Assembly (NCBI RefSeq): GCF_001444425.1 | Contig: NZ_CP013189.1 | Span: 1,488,001 to 1,552,000 of the forward strand | Reading direction: 5' to 3' | DNA: 64,000 nucleotides | Origin: Pseudohongiella spirulinae | Lineage (GTDB): Bacteria > Pseudomonadota > Gammaproteobacteria > Pseudomonadales > Pseudohongiellaceae | Shown: positions 24,931-33,024 of the stretch, piece by piece | Layout of the letters: every line of letters begins with the position of its first letter | How positions within the stretch are numbered: the stretch's first letter is position 1 | Made by a program: the position numbers and the translations under genes | The notes under the pieces: model-generated | Told to the model about the DNA's origin: nothing | What the model saw: the letters and a program-made list of their open reading frames with translations, nothing else | The model's database searches: none

Positions 24931-27786
24931 TTACTGACATGCTTCGCAGTCAGGATCGTCAATGGAACAGGCCTGCGGTACGGGTGCCGGTTCTGGCGTG
25001 CTGGATACCGCATTCAACTTGCTGCCTGCGACAGTCGATTTTTCTGTACTGGTGGCCGCCAGGGAACGCAGGTAATAGGTAGTCTTGAGACCCCGCAACC
25101 AGGCCATCTTGTAGGTAATGTCCAGTTTTTTGCCATTGGCACCGGCAATGTACAGATTCAGCGACTGAGCCTGATCAATCCACTTCTGGCGACGACTGGC
25201 AGCTTCTACCAGCCAGCGTGGTTCGACTTCAAAGGCCGTGGCATACAGCTCTTTAATGTGCTGCGGAATGCGGTCAATCTGCTGAACGCTGCCATCGTAG
25301 TATTTAAGGTCATTCACCATGACGTTGTCCCACAGATCGAGCGCTTTGAGATCGCGGATCAGGTAGGGATTCACAACGGTGAACTCTCCGGACAGATTGG
25401 ATTTCACATAAAGGTTCTGGTAAGTGGGCTCAATGGACTGTGAAACGCCGGAAATATTAGCGATGGTGGCCGTTGGTGCAATGGCCAGTACATTGGAGTT
25501 GCGCATGCCAGTCTGGGCGATACGCTGGCGCAGAGCCTCCCAATCCTGGGTCTGGCTAAGGTCCACTTCCAGGTATTTTTCACCGCGTACTTCCTGCAAC
25601 ATTTTCAGTGAGTCAATCGGCAGAATGCCCTGGTCCCACAAGGAGCCTTTGTAGCTTTGATATGGTCCGCGCTCTTCTGCAAGATCTGTTGACGCCTGAA
25701 TGGCATAGTAGCTGATGACCTCCATGGAGCGGTCGGCAAACTCAACAGCCTGCTCTGAGCCATAAGCAATGCGCTGCGCATACAGGGCATCCTGGAAGCC
25801 CATAACACCCATACCTACCGGGCGATGTTTCAGGTTGGAGTTTTCAGCCTGTGGCACGGAGTAGTAGTTGATGTCGATTACGTTATCCAGCATACGTACT
25901 GCTGTTTTTACGGTGCGCTGCAGTTTCTCGGTATCCAGACCGGCTTCAGTGACGTGATTGACCAGATTCACGGAGCCGAGGTTGCAGACGGCAATCTCGT
26001 CGGCGCTGGTGTTTAACGTGATTTCAGTACACAGGTTCGATGAGTGAATGGTGCCGACATGCTGCTGTGGAGAGCGAACATTACAGGCGTCCTTGAAGGT
26101 GATCCAGGGATGGCCGGTTTCAAACAGCATGGACAGCATCTTGCGCCAAAGATCCTTGGCCCGGACGGTTTTGTAGATTTCCATTTCGCCGGCTGCCGCC
26201 TTGCGCTCATACTCTTCATAGGCCTGCTCAAAAGCATTCCCGTGCAGGTCATGCAGCTCAGGCACGTTATTCGGTGAGAACAGCGTCCACTCGCCATCTT
26301 CAAACACTCGTTTCATGAACAAATCGGGAATCCAGTTTGCTGTATTCATGTCGTGTGTACGGCGGCGGTCATCGCCGGTGTTTTTGCGCAATTCCAGAAA
26401 TTCTTCAATGTCCAGGTGCCAGGTTTCCAGGTAAGCGCATACCGCGCCTTTGCGCTTGCCACCCTGGTTCACGGCAACGGCGGTATCGTTTACAACTTTC
26501 AGGAAGGGTACGATGCCCTGCGATTTGCCGTTTGTGCCTTTGATGCCCGCGCCAAGAGCCCGAACGGGTGTCCAGTCGTTACCCAGTCCGCCGGCCCACT
26601 TTGAAAGCATGGCGTTGTCTTTGATCGCACTGTATATGCCGTGCAGATCGTCCGGTACTGTAGTCAGGAAGCAGGAAGACAGCTGGGGGCGCAGGGTGCC
26701 CGAGTTGAACAGTTGCGGCGTAGATACCATGTAGTCAAAGCTGGAAATCAGGTTGTAGAACTCAATGGCTCTCGCTTCGCGATCTGTTTCATTGCTGGCC
26801 AGGCCCATGGCGACCCGCATAAAAAAGATCTGCGGCAACTCGAAGCGCGTGCCATTACTGTGAATAAAGTAGCGGTCATAAAGCGTCTGCAGGCCCAGAT
26901 AGGTGAACTGCGTATCACGTTCAGCCTTGAGAGCTTCGCCCAGAACGTCCAGGTCGTATTCCAGCAGGTGCGGAGAAAGCAGTCCCAGCTCGACACCTTT
27001 TTCGATATAGGGGCGCAGAACCGTGGGATAGCGGTAGTTCATTTCGCTTTGTGTGGCGCTGTCAGTCAGACCCAGGAAACCCAGAGCCTCAGAACGCAAG
27101 GTGTCCAGCAAGAGGCGGGCAGTCACATAGGAGTAATTGGGATCCTGCTCAACCAGTGTGCGTGCTGTCATAACGGCGGAGGTGCGCACATCCTCCAGCT
27201 TTACGCCGGGATAGAGGTTCTTGAGGGTTTCTTCATAGATGGCATCGGCCGAGACTCCTTCCAGACCGGCGCAGGCTTCGTCAATCACAGTGCGTAAGCG
27301 TTCGGTATCCAGCGGTGCCTGACTGCCGTCAGGGTAGGTGACCTGTAATGATGACTCCTGTGTTTGCTCACGTGCCCGCTGCTGTTCGCGCAGGCGGGTG
27401 TGTTCGGCACGATACAGCACGTAGGCTCGTGCTACTTTATGCTCACCGGTACGCATCAAGGCCAGTTCTACCTGGTCCTGAATTTCTTCAATATGGATGG
27501 AGCCGCCTGAGGGCATGCGGCGTTTGAAGATAGTGGATATCTGCACCGCCATCTTTGCAACTGTTTCGCGAACACGGGCGGAGGCGGCTGCAGTACCGCC
27601 TTCTACAGCCAGGTAGGCTTTGGTGATGGCCACCACGATTTTGGACTCGTCGTAGGTAACAACCGCACCGTTACGCTTGATGACGCGCAACTGTCCAGGA
27701 GCAGTGGCGGGCAGGTCTTCTTTGATCCTGGGTTCCGGTCTCGGACTGGTCGCAGCGCTGCCATAACTGGGAGTATTGGTTTGCAT
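24931..27786 (-). CDS. nrdA: Ribonucleotide reductase class Ia alpha subunit
   Basis: A 951-residue catalytic subunit. An ATP-cone domain near residues 33-130 (LRVIKRNGAVVTYDESKI) gives overall activity control, and a second cone-like region follows before the barrel, as in Pseudomonas NrdA. FNSGTLRPQLSSCFL carries one of the active-site cysteines, SSNLCTEI the radical cysteine region, and the C-terminal DPDCEACQ is the shuttle CxxC. I chose the ATG at 27786, with GGAG six bases upstream. In-frame ATGs at 27798, 27807 and 27831 are possible. The upstream promoter carries NrdR and DnaA sites. Confidence 0.96.
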   Translation of the reverse strand: MQTNTPSYGSAATSPRPEPRIKEDLPATAPGQLRVIKRNGAVVTYDESKIVVAITKAYLAVEGGTAAASARVRETVAKMAVQISTIFKRRMPSGGSIHIEEIQDQVELALMRTGEHKVARAYVLYRAEHTRLREQQRAREQTQESSLQVTYPDGSQAPLDTERLRTVIDEACAGLEGVSADAIYEETLKNLYPGVKLEDVRTSAVMTARTLVEQDPNYSYVTARLLLDTLRSEALGFLGLTDSATQSEMNYRYPTVLRPYIEKGVELGLLSPHLLEYDLDVLGEALKAERDTQFTYLGLQTLYDRYFIHSNGTRFELPQIFFMRVAMGLASNETDREARAIEFYNLISSFDYMVSTPQLFNSGTLRPQLSSCFLTTVPDDLHGIYSAIKDNAMLSKWAGGLGNDWTPVRALGAGIKGTNGKSQGIVPFLKVVNDTAVAVNQGGKRKGAVCAYLETWHLDIEEFLELRKNTGDDRRRTHDMNTANWIPDLFMKRVFEDGEWTLFSPNNVPELHDLHGNAFEQAYEEYERKAAAGEMEIYKTVRAKDLWRKMLSMLFETGHPWITFKDACNVRSPQQHVGTIHSSNLCTEITLNTSADEIAVCNLGSVNLVNHVTEAGLDTEKLQRTVKTAVRMLDNVIDINYYSVPQAENSNLKHRPVGMGVMGFQDALYAQRIAYGSEQAVEFADRSMEVISYYAIQASTDLAEERGPYQSYKGSLWDQGILPIDSLKMLQEVRGEKYLEVDLSQTQDWEALRQRIAQTGMRNSNVLAIAPTATIANISGVSQSIEPTYQNLYVKSNLSGEFTVVNPYLIRDLKALDLWDNVMVNDLKYYDGSVQQIDRIPQHIKELYATAFEVEPRWLVEAASRRQKWIDQAQSLNLYIAGANGKKLDITYKMAWLRGLKTTYYLRSLAATSTEKSTVAGSKLNAVSSTPEPAPVPQACSIDDPDCEACQ

Positions 27787-27840
27787 TGGATTCTCCATGA
27801 TCTCCATGAATTTTATATTTGGGGGCGACAACTGAAAAAT

Positions 27841-27856
27841 ACACTATATATGGGTC
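27841..27856. promoter_or_regulatory. NrdR box A
   Basis: ACACTATATATGGGTC matches the published NrdR consensus acaCwAtATaTwGtgt at 12 of 16 positions. It covers the -10 of the nrdA promoter, so binding of the ATP-cone repressor NrdR would block RNA polymerase. The nrdR gene itself is not in the window. Confidence 0.8.
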
Positions 27857-27870
27857 AAATTGCCTGACAA
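27843..27870 (-). promoter_or_regulatory. nrdA sigma-70 promoter
   Basis: On the minus strand, TTGTCA (27870-27865) and TATAGT (27848-27843) each match the consensus at five of six positions and are separated by 16 bp. Transcription would start near 27836, giving a 5' leader of about 50 bases before the nrdA ATG at 27786. The -10 lies inside NrdR box A, and the -35 is next to box B. Confidence 0.7.
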
Positions 27871-27871
27871 A

Positions 27872-27887
27872 GCACAAGATAGTGCGG
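27872..27887. promoter_or_regulatory. NrdR box B
   Basis: GCACAAGATAGTGCGG matches the NrdR consensus at 11 of 16 positions and begins exactly 31 bp from box A, the three-turn spacing known for paired NrdR boxes. It lies just upstream of the -35 hexamer. Confidence 0.7.
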
Positions 27888-27914
27888 TGTGTGTGTTATT
27901 GCAAGTGCTTTTTA

Positions 27915-27934
27915 TGTGGATAGCTTGTGGATAA
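27915..27934 (-). promoter_or_regulatory. Two DnaA boxes upstream of nrdA
   Basis: TGTGGATAA at 27926-27934 is the complement of the perfect DnaA box TTATCCACA. TGTGGATAG at 27915-27923 differs at one position. They are in the same orientation, 11 bp apart, about 80-100 bp upstream of the predicted start site. E. coli nrdAB is also controlled through DnaA boxes in its promoter, so this probably links dNTP supply to replication initiation. Confidence 0.75.
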
Positions 27935-27957
27935 GTTGTGATCAGCCCGGAGAATGG

Positions 27958-27973
27958 GCACAAGATATAGTGT
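27958..27973. promoter_or_regulatory. NrdR box C (distal)
   Basis: GCACAAGATATAGTGT matches the NrdR consensus at 14 of 16 positions, better than either proximal box, and shares its first ten bases with box B. It begins 86 bp from box B with no partner at 31 bp on either side. It abuts a strong inverted repeat. Confidence 0.6.
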
Positions 27974-27999
27974 CACACCTGCCAGGGACAGGTGTGACA
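27971..27999. repeat. Perfect 11-bp inverted repeat downstream of argF
   Basis: TGTCACACCTG and CAGGTGTGACA are perfect complements separated by seven bases. The repeat lies about 33 bases beyond the argF stop. In the argF direction it is followed by CTATATCTTG, not a T-run, so it is a poor intrinsic terminator. It could be an argF 3' stem or a protein-binding site. It overlaps the end of NrdR box C by three bases. Confidence 0.6.
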
Positions 28000-28031
28000 T
28001 GTAGACAGAAAGTGTATGGTGGGCCGGAAAA

Positions 28032-28934
28032 TCAGCGATCTGAGCAGAGAAATTCAAGCAGCGCTTTCTGGGCATGCAGTCGGTTCTCAGCTTCATCCCA
28101 GACCACGCTGTCTTCAGAATCAAGCACTTCAGCGCTGACTTCCTCGCCGCGGTGGGCGGGCAGGCAGTGCATAAACAGGGCATCGGGAGCGGCATGGGAC
28201 ATTAATTCAGAGTCGACCTGATAGTCGCTGAATTTTTCTATGCGCAGACGTCGCTCTTCTTCCTGCCCCATTGATGCCCAGACGTCCGTAGCCAGCAGTG
28301 ATACGCCTTCGACCGCCTTGACCGGATCGCGGGCCAAATGAACCCGGTCCTTATTTGCTTCCACTAATTGTGCATCCGGCTCAAAACCTTCCGGGCAGGC
28401 AATGCGCAGCTCAAAATCAAACTGCCGGGCGGCGTTGATGTAGGAGTTACACATATTGTGGCCATCTCCCACCCAGGCCACTGTGCGACCGGCTATATCC
28501 CCGCGATGTTCAAAAAACGTCTGCATATCGGCCAGCAGTTGGCAGGGGTGGAAATCATCAGTCAATGAATTGATGACGGGCACACTGGAGTGCTTCGCAA
28601 ACAGCTCCAGCTTGCGGTGCTCGTATGTTCTGATCGTAATAACATCAACCATGCGCGACAGAACTCTGGCACTGTCTTCAATACTTTCGCCGCGGCCAAG
28701 CTGAGTGTCAGCCGGTGCCAGAAACAGTGACGCGCCGCCCAGTTGAGTCATGGCGACTTCAAAAGAGACCCGGGTGCGTGTTGATGATTTTTCAAAAATC
28801 ATTGCCAGGGTTTTGTTTTTCAGTGTTTCCTCACGCAGCGATGGGCTCTTTTTCAGAGCAATGGCCCGATGAATGATGTGATGTAATTCATCAGGTGTCA
28901 GATCCAGCAACGTCAAAAAGTGTCGAGTGCTCAT
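28032..28934 (-). CDS. argF: Ornithine carbamoyltransferase
   Basis: Makes citrulline from ornithine and carbamoyl phosphate in arginine synthesis. The 300-residue protein has the carbamoyl phosphate loop [13 protein letters not shown], the HPCQ motif ([11 protein letters not shown]) and the ornithine/catalytic HCLPAHRG. The length is standard for anabolic bacterial enzymes. Identity with catabolic ArcB is less likely because no arcA or arcC is adjacent. It is divergent from grxD. No clear ArgR operator was recognised in the 157-base gap. Confidence 0.95.
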   Translation of the reverse strand: MSTRHFLTLLDLTPDELHHIIHRAIALKKSPSLREETLKNKTLAMIFEKSSTRTRVSFEVAMTQLGGASLFLAPADTQLGRGESIEDSARVLSRMVDVITIRTYEHRKLELFAKHSSVPVINSLTDDFHPCQLLADMQTFFEHRGDIAGRTVAWVGDGHNMCNSYINAARQFDFELRIACPEGFEPDAQLVEANKDRVHLARDPVKAVEGVSLLATDVWASMGQEEERRLRIEKFSDYQVDSELMSHAAPDALFMHCLPAHRGEEVSAEVLDSEDSVVWDEAENRLHAQKALLEFLCSDR

Positions 28935-29091
28935 GGCTAATCCAATTCAAAAACTAAAAAGGGCAGCGAGCGCCACCCTCCGGAAAAGTCCCTAATAGTA
29001 TCATTTTTTACATGCGGGGCAATTATCGGTCCCTTTGTAATTCATGTAGAATAGCCGCTCTTCTCAATTCATTGTGACAGGTATGAGTTTT

Positions 29092-29418
29092 ATGAGCGTC
29101 GAACAGACCATCCGCGATCAGATCAGTGCCAATAATATTCTTCTTTACATGAAGGGATCGCCTGATCAACCGCAATGCGGTTTCTCCGCCCAGGCAGTGC
29201 AATGCCTGATGGGATGCGGCAAGCGATTTGCCTATGTTGATATTCTGGCAAATCCCGAGATTCGGGCTACGTTACCGGGCATCGCCAACTGGCCGACATT
29301 TCCGCAACTGTGGATTGATGGTGAGCTGATCGGCGGCTGCGATATCATCACTGACCTGTATCAGAAAGGTGAATTACAGACCCTGATCGATCAGGCCAGT
29401 ACTCAGGAGCAGGCGTGA
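29092..29418 (+). CDS. grxD: Monothiol glutaredoxin (Grx4 type)
   Basis: A 108-residue monothiol glutaredoxin that binds a [2Fe-2S] cluster with glutathione and takes part in iron-sulfur transfer and iron sensing, often with BolA. The CGFS motif is present (SPDQPQCGFSAQAV), as are WPTFPQLWIDGELIGGCDI for glutathione binding. I chose the ATG at 29092, with ACAGGT about ten bases upstream. Two earlier in-frame ATGs (29074 and 29083) are poorly spaced. A bolA gene lies 7.6 kb away. Confidence 0.95.
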   Translation: MSVEQTIRDQISANNILLYMKGSPDQPQCGFSAQAVQCLMGCGKRFAYVDILANPEIRATLPGIANWPTFPQLWIDGELIGGCDIITDLYQKGELQTLIDQASTQEQA

Positions 29419-29514
29419 TAGCCTGAACTTCCGGAGCGCGGGGCAGGGATCGCTGAATGAAAATACTGGAAGCCGGAATTACCGGACTTATGGTCTGGTA
29501 GCGCGGATTATACG

Positions 29515-29916
29515 ATGTCTGAAAAAAAGCTGGCCGCATTGTGCATCGTGATGACTCTGTTTGTCATGCTGATCCCGGGGGCGGTGATTGAATTTGCCAG
29601 TGACTGGGTCAGGCAAATGCTACCCTGGCGGCCGGAATCACGACCTCCGGGCGCAGGGCAGGTAGATAAGCTCGTTCACGGTTTGGTATTTGCGCTCTGC
29701 GCTTATGCAGTTACCCGGGCCTGGCTGGGGGAGTGCTCTTTGCCTGCTCTCGCTCTGATGCTGGCAGTTTTTGCTGTGTTCACTGAACTGGCGCAGGTTT
29801 TTATTCCGGGACGTTCGGGTGATGTACTCGATGTTCTGGCCGATGCGTCAGGCTTGATTGCCGGGATGGCATTGGCCTTATGGGCAGGCGGGCGGCAAAA
29901 AAAAGCCCGGCTTTAA
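29515..29916 (+). CDS. VanZ-like membrane protein
   Basis: A 133-residue protein with four hydrophobic segments and the VanZ-family features DKLVHGLVFALCAYA and ELAQVFIPGRSGDVLDVLADASG. Members are widespread, and their function outside glycopeptide resistance is unclear; nothing here suggests resistance. Its last codons and stop run through the A-tract and left arm of the terminator that serves the opposite-strand operon, so its C-terminal residues are fixed by that structure. Confidence 0.82.
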   Translation: MSEKKLAALCIVMTLFVMLIPGAVIEFASDWVRQMLPWRPESRPPGAGQVDKLVHGLVFALCAYAVTRAWLGECSLPALALMLAVFAVFTELAQVFIPGRSGDVLDVLADASGLIAGMALALWAGGRQKKARL

Positions 29917-29928
29917 TGAAAGCCGGGC
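29897..29928 (-). terminator. Intrinsic terminator of the ylqF-rapA-peptidase operon
   Basis: A 10-bp perfect stem GCCCGGCTTT/AAAGCCGGGC with a four-base loop is followed on the minus strand by eight T residues. It lies 126 bases past the peptidase stop codon. The plus strand has no T-run after the stem, so it should act mainly on the leftward transcript. Confidence 0.9.
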
Positions 29929-29960
29929 CTGGAGTCATACTACTATCAAGGGAGAGATAA

Positions 29961-30014
29961 ATGAAACAAAACCCACAATTTTGTCTGCAATCTACCTACA
30001 CTTACTCAGACTGA
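29961..30014 (+). CDS. Possible 17-residue small protein
   Basis: An ATG preceded by AAGGGAGAG at near-ideal spacing opens a frame of 17 codons (MKQNPQFCLQSTYTYSD) and a stop. It lies between the operon terminator and the peptidase stop codon, antisense to the peptidase 3' region. No promoter is evident. The evidence is only the quality of the ribosome binding site, so it may be chance. Confidence 0.3.
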   Translation: MKQNPQFCLQSTYTYSD

Positions 30015-30054
30015 GGCTCAGACTGAAAGTTCCCGCTTCCCGTAAAAAAATCAC

Positions 30055-33000
30055 TTAAATGCTGTTTACCGCCAATCCCAGTTGTTCAGCGACAGCTCGC
30101 TGCTCAGTATTGGAGAGTACCCCAATGCTTGCGTTGCCGGGTTTCAGGTATTTCAGGGCTACGCGTTTCAGGTCGGCGAATCGGGTCTTGAGCACAGCAT
30201 TTCTGAATTCCATCTGTTTTTCACGGGTTCTGCCGAACAAGCTGTTGTAGTAGTCTTGACGGGCCGCGCCCGATGGGGATACGGAGCGATCCATGCCGGA
30301 TATCACGCCAAGGATCGCTTCTTCCACCAGGTGGTCGGCATCTGTCAGGTTTAACAACCAGTCAACTGAGGCGTCAAAATCATGCAGTGTTTCGCTCAGT
30401 CGTGGATCCCTGTAGGAATAAAAGCGGAAAGAGGCTGAGCCCGCATCCTGGTCGGCACCCGCTCCATAGGCGCCGCCCTGCTCACGGACGGCGCGATGCA
30501 GATAAGCATTTCTCAGAACTCCAGCCAGCACGCACAGGACCGGATGATCGGCATGACCGCCTGGTACTGTGGGATACGCTTTGGCGCAGAAATTAACCTG
30601 TGTGTTGGTGGTCCATAGAGCTCTGACTGGTTGACGGACCGGTGCCAATGATAATCCTGCCTGGGTATTATCAATCGTCGGGGCGCCTTGCCATTGGTTT
30701 CGGAGAGCGTCGATATAATCGTGCCGGTGGGTAGCCTCTCCAATCAGCAGGAAACGCCTGGGTGCCTTGATAATGCGCTTGTGGATTTGTTGAAAGCGGG
30801 ATAACAGATCAGTGATGCTCACCCCGGATTGGGCGCTCAGAAACGACTTGAGCGACTTGATACCCTGCAGGCCAGAGAATTGGTGGCTGAGTTGCGCGGT
30901 TGGGCTCATGCCGCTGGAGGCCAGTGAGACGGCCATTGTGTGACCTCGGCCGGTAATACTGCTTTGTTGTCTGGCATTGACCTGTTCGAGCAGCTCGGAG
31001 ATACGTTTGTTTTCATCCAGGCGCGTATTAAAGAAGGTCTCAAAAAGCAGCTCCGTCATTTCGGCGTGCTTGTCTGCCAGCGCCTTTGAAGACAGCACCA
31101 GGACCGCTTTTTGCTCCTGTTCATTGTCTATGGCCGAACGGGCGCTGGTATAACAACTGATGCCGCCGCATACTGCGGATTGCCAGGTCTGCACCTCAGT
31201 ATAGTCTCGTTCGCCAATGCCCAGTTCGGTGAAGCAGGTGGTATACCAGGGCAGAACCTCCAGTAGTTCCGCTTCAAGGTCAGGCAGGTCGACGATGATT
31301 TGTTGATAGACCAGGCCGTTAGTTCCTTGCGAGTACCAGGTTAGTGGGCAGTTGTGCAAAGTATGCTGCTCGCTGGTAATAAGTGGTAGCTCAGCCGGCA
31401 CATCCTGCAGACTGACTTTAGGCAGCACGTCAGGGTCGTCTTGCTGCAATTGACGTTGTGCAAGCCTGGCATTCAACTGGATGATCTGCTCCCGTTCAGC
31501 GTCGCTCAATTGTTCTTTGATGGCCGCAAGACGCTGTGCTTCGGCGTTCTTCTCGCGGGTGGCCAGCTCAGAGTCAGGTGTCAGGGTCAATGTCACCCGA
31601 TGCTGGTTGTTCAGTAGCAGCTTGCGAACCAGTCCCGGAATAAAATCCGGATCCTTGATGTCCTCGCGCAACTGACTCAGGGCAGGTTCGATATCAAGTA
31701 GTTTGATCGGATCTCCACGATGCACAGCCGTCGATAAGCCGGCCATGATCAGTTGCAGGCCATATGGATAGCTGTCTCCGGCAATCTCACGCTGACTCAG
31801 CTCAAGTTGGTGCAGGGCCGCTTCGATCTGGCGTTGATCAACACCTTGTTCGCTGATCTTTTCCAGTGTTGAAAGAATCAGTTGTTCAATCGCCGAGGTG
31901 GCGTCATCTGCACAACCCTCAAGGCCGCATATAAAGCTCATTTCCCGATTACTGTCTTCCAGGCCGCACAGCGGAGAGGGTGACTTGCCAAGTTCGCTCG
32001 TTTCAAGCACTGCCAGCAAAGGGCTGGCACTATTGTCGAGCAGGACGGCGCTGAGCAGGTGGGCTCTGAACAGCTCGTCCAGTTGCATGCTCTGACCCAG
32101 CAGCCAGCCGACAACAACGTGCGTGCTGTTTGTGCTCTGCTCGTCTGGTTCGGCAGCAAACGATTCCTGAACCCTGACCGGGGACAGATAGCGCTTTTCG
32201 TCTGTGGCGCTGAATGTCATTGGCAGGCGATCAAAGCGTTTCAGTGCCAGTTCTTCAAAGCTGGTCTGAAGTTCATTCGCAGGGATATTGCCATAGGTCA
32301 TGAATATGGCGTTGCTTGGGTGATAATGTGTCTCGTAAAAGCGCTTGAGTTGTTCGTAGCTCAAATCGGGTATATGCGAGGGCTCGCCGCCGCTGTTGTA
32401 ATGGTATGTGCTGGTCGGGAACAGGTAGCTGCTGAATGTTTGCCACAGCCGGGCCGTGGTGGAGCTCATTGCCCCTTTCATTTCATTGTAGACCACGCCT
32501 TTGTAAACCAGGTCGCTATTGGCATCGGAGTCTTCGCTGAACGCCAGTCGATGGCCTTCCTGGGCAAAATCCAGCTCGTTTAGGTTTGAGAAAAATACTG
32601 CATCCATATATACCTTGAGCAGGTTATTAAAGTCCTTTCTATTTTTGCTGGCGAATGGGTAAGCGGTACAGTCGCTACTGGTGAAGGCATTCATAAACGT
32701 ATTTAACGAACGCCTGATCATCATGAAAAACGGGTCGCGAACTGGGTATTTTTCGCTGCCGCATAAGGCCGTGTGCTCAAGAATATGAGCGACGCCAGTT
32801 GAATCCATTGGCAGAGTGCGCAAGGCGACCAGAAACACATTCTCGTCGTTATCCGCTGCCAGATGATAGTGTCTGGCGCCTGTGCGTCGGTGTTCAAACT
32901 CATGCATTTCCAGTTGCAGTGACGCAATGTTGTGGCTGCGCAGCCAATGAAACGCAGGGTGGCTTTGAGATGCGGGAGATGGCTCGGAGGTTGATGTCAT
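30055..33000 (-). CDS. M16C metalloprotease (presequence protease, PreP-like)
   Basis: A 981-residue zinc peptidase of the insulinase superfamily. The inverted zinc motif HILEH is at 72-76 (His72, Glu75, His76), and the expected downstream Glu lies in YNEMKGAMSS. The length and full-length layout of two joined halves fit subfamily M16C, such as PreP/Cym1, which clears peptides inside organelles. There is no signal peptide, so a cytoplasmic role in degrading free peptides is likely. It follows rapA by 24 bases and ends the ylqF-rapA operon. Confidence 0.92.
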   Translation of the reverse strand: MTSTSEPSPASQSHPAFHWLRSHNIASLQLEMHEFEHRRTGARHYHLAADNDENVFLVALRTLPMDSTGVAHILEHTALCGSEKYPVRDPFFMMIRRSLNTFMNAFTSSDCTAYPFASKNRKDFNNLLKVYMDAVFFSNLNELDFAQEGHRLAFSEDSDANSDLVYKGVVYNEMKGAMSSTTARLWQTFSSYLFPTSTYHYNSGGEPSHIPDLSYEQLKRFYETHYHPSNAIFMTYGNIPANELQTSFEELALKRFDRLPMTFSATDEKRYLSPVRVQESFAAEPDEQSTNSTHVVVGWLLGQSMQLDELFRAHLLSAVLLDNSASPLLAVLETSELGKSPSPLCGLEDSNREMSFICGLEGCADDATSAIEQLILSTLEKISEQGVDQRQIEAALHQLELSQREIAGDSYPYGLQLIMAGLSTAVHRGDPIKLLDIEPALSQLREDIKDPDFIPGLVRKLLLNNQHRVTLTLTPDSELATREKNAEAQRLAAIKEQLSDAEREQIIQLNARLAQRQLQQDDPDVLPKVSLQDVPAELPLITSEQHTLHNCPLTWYSQGTNGLVYQQIIVDLPDLEAELLEVLPWYTTCFTELGIGERDYTEVQTWQSAVCGGISCYTSARSAIDNEQEQKAVLVLSSKALADKHAEMTELLFETFFNTRLDENKRISELLEQVNARQQSSITGRGHTMAVSLASSGMSPTAQLSHQFSGLQGIKSLKSFLSAQSGVSITDLLSRFQQIHKRIIKAPRRFLLIGEATHRHDYIDALRNQWQGAPTIDNTQAGLSLAPVRQPVRALWTTNTQVNFCAKAYPTVPGGHADHPVLCVLAGVLRNAYLHRAVREQGGAYGAGADQDAGSASFRFYSYRDPRLSETLHDFDASVDWLLNLTDADHLVEEAILGVISGMDRSVSPSGAARQDYYNSLFGRTREKQMEFRNAVLKTRFADLKRVALKYLKPGNASIGVLSNTEQRAVAEQLGLAVNSI

Positions 33001-33024
33001 AACGTGGTCATGTTCCTGTTTCGG

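Noticed and set aside
27901-27940. DnaA boxes as a replication origin
   Set aside because: Only two boxes, no AT-rich unwinding region of useful length, and no dnaA, dnaN, gidA or parAB genes nearby. Promoter control of nrdA explains them better.
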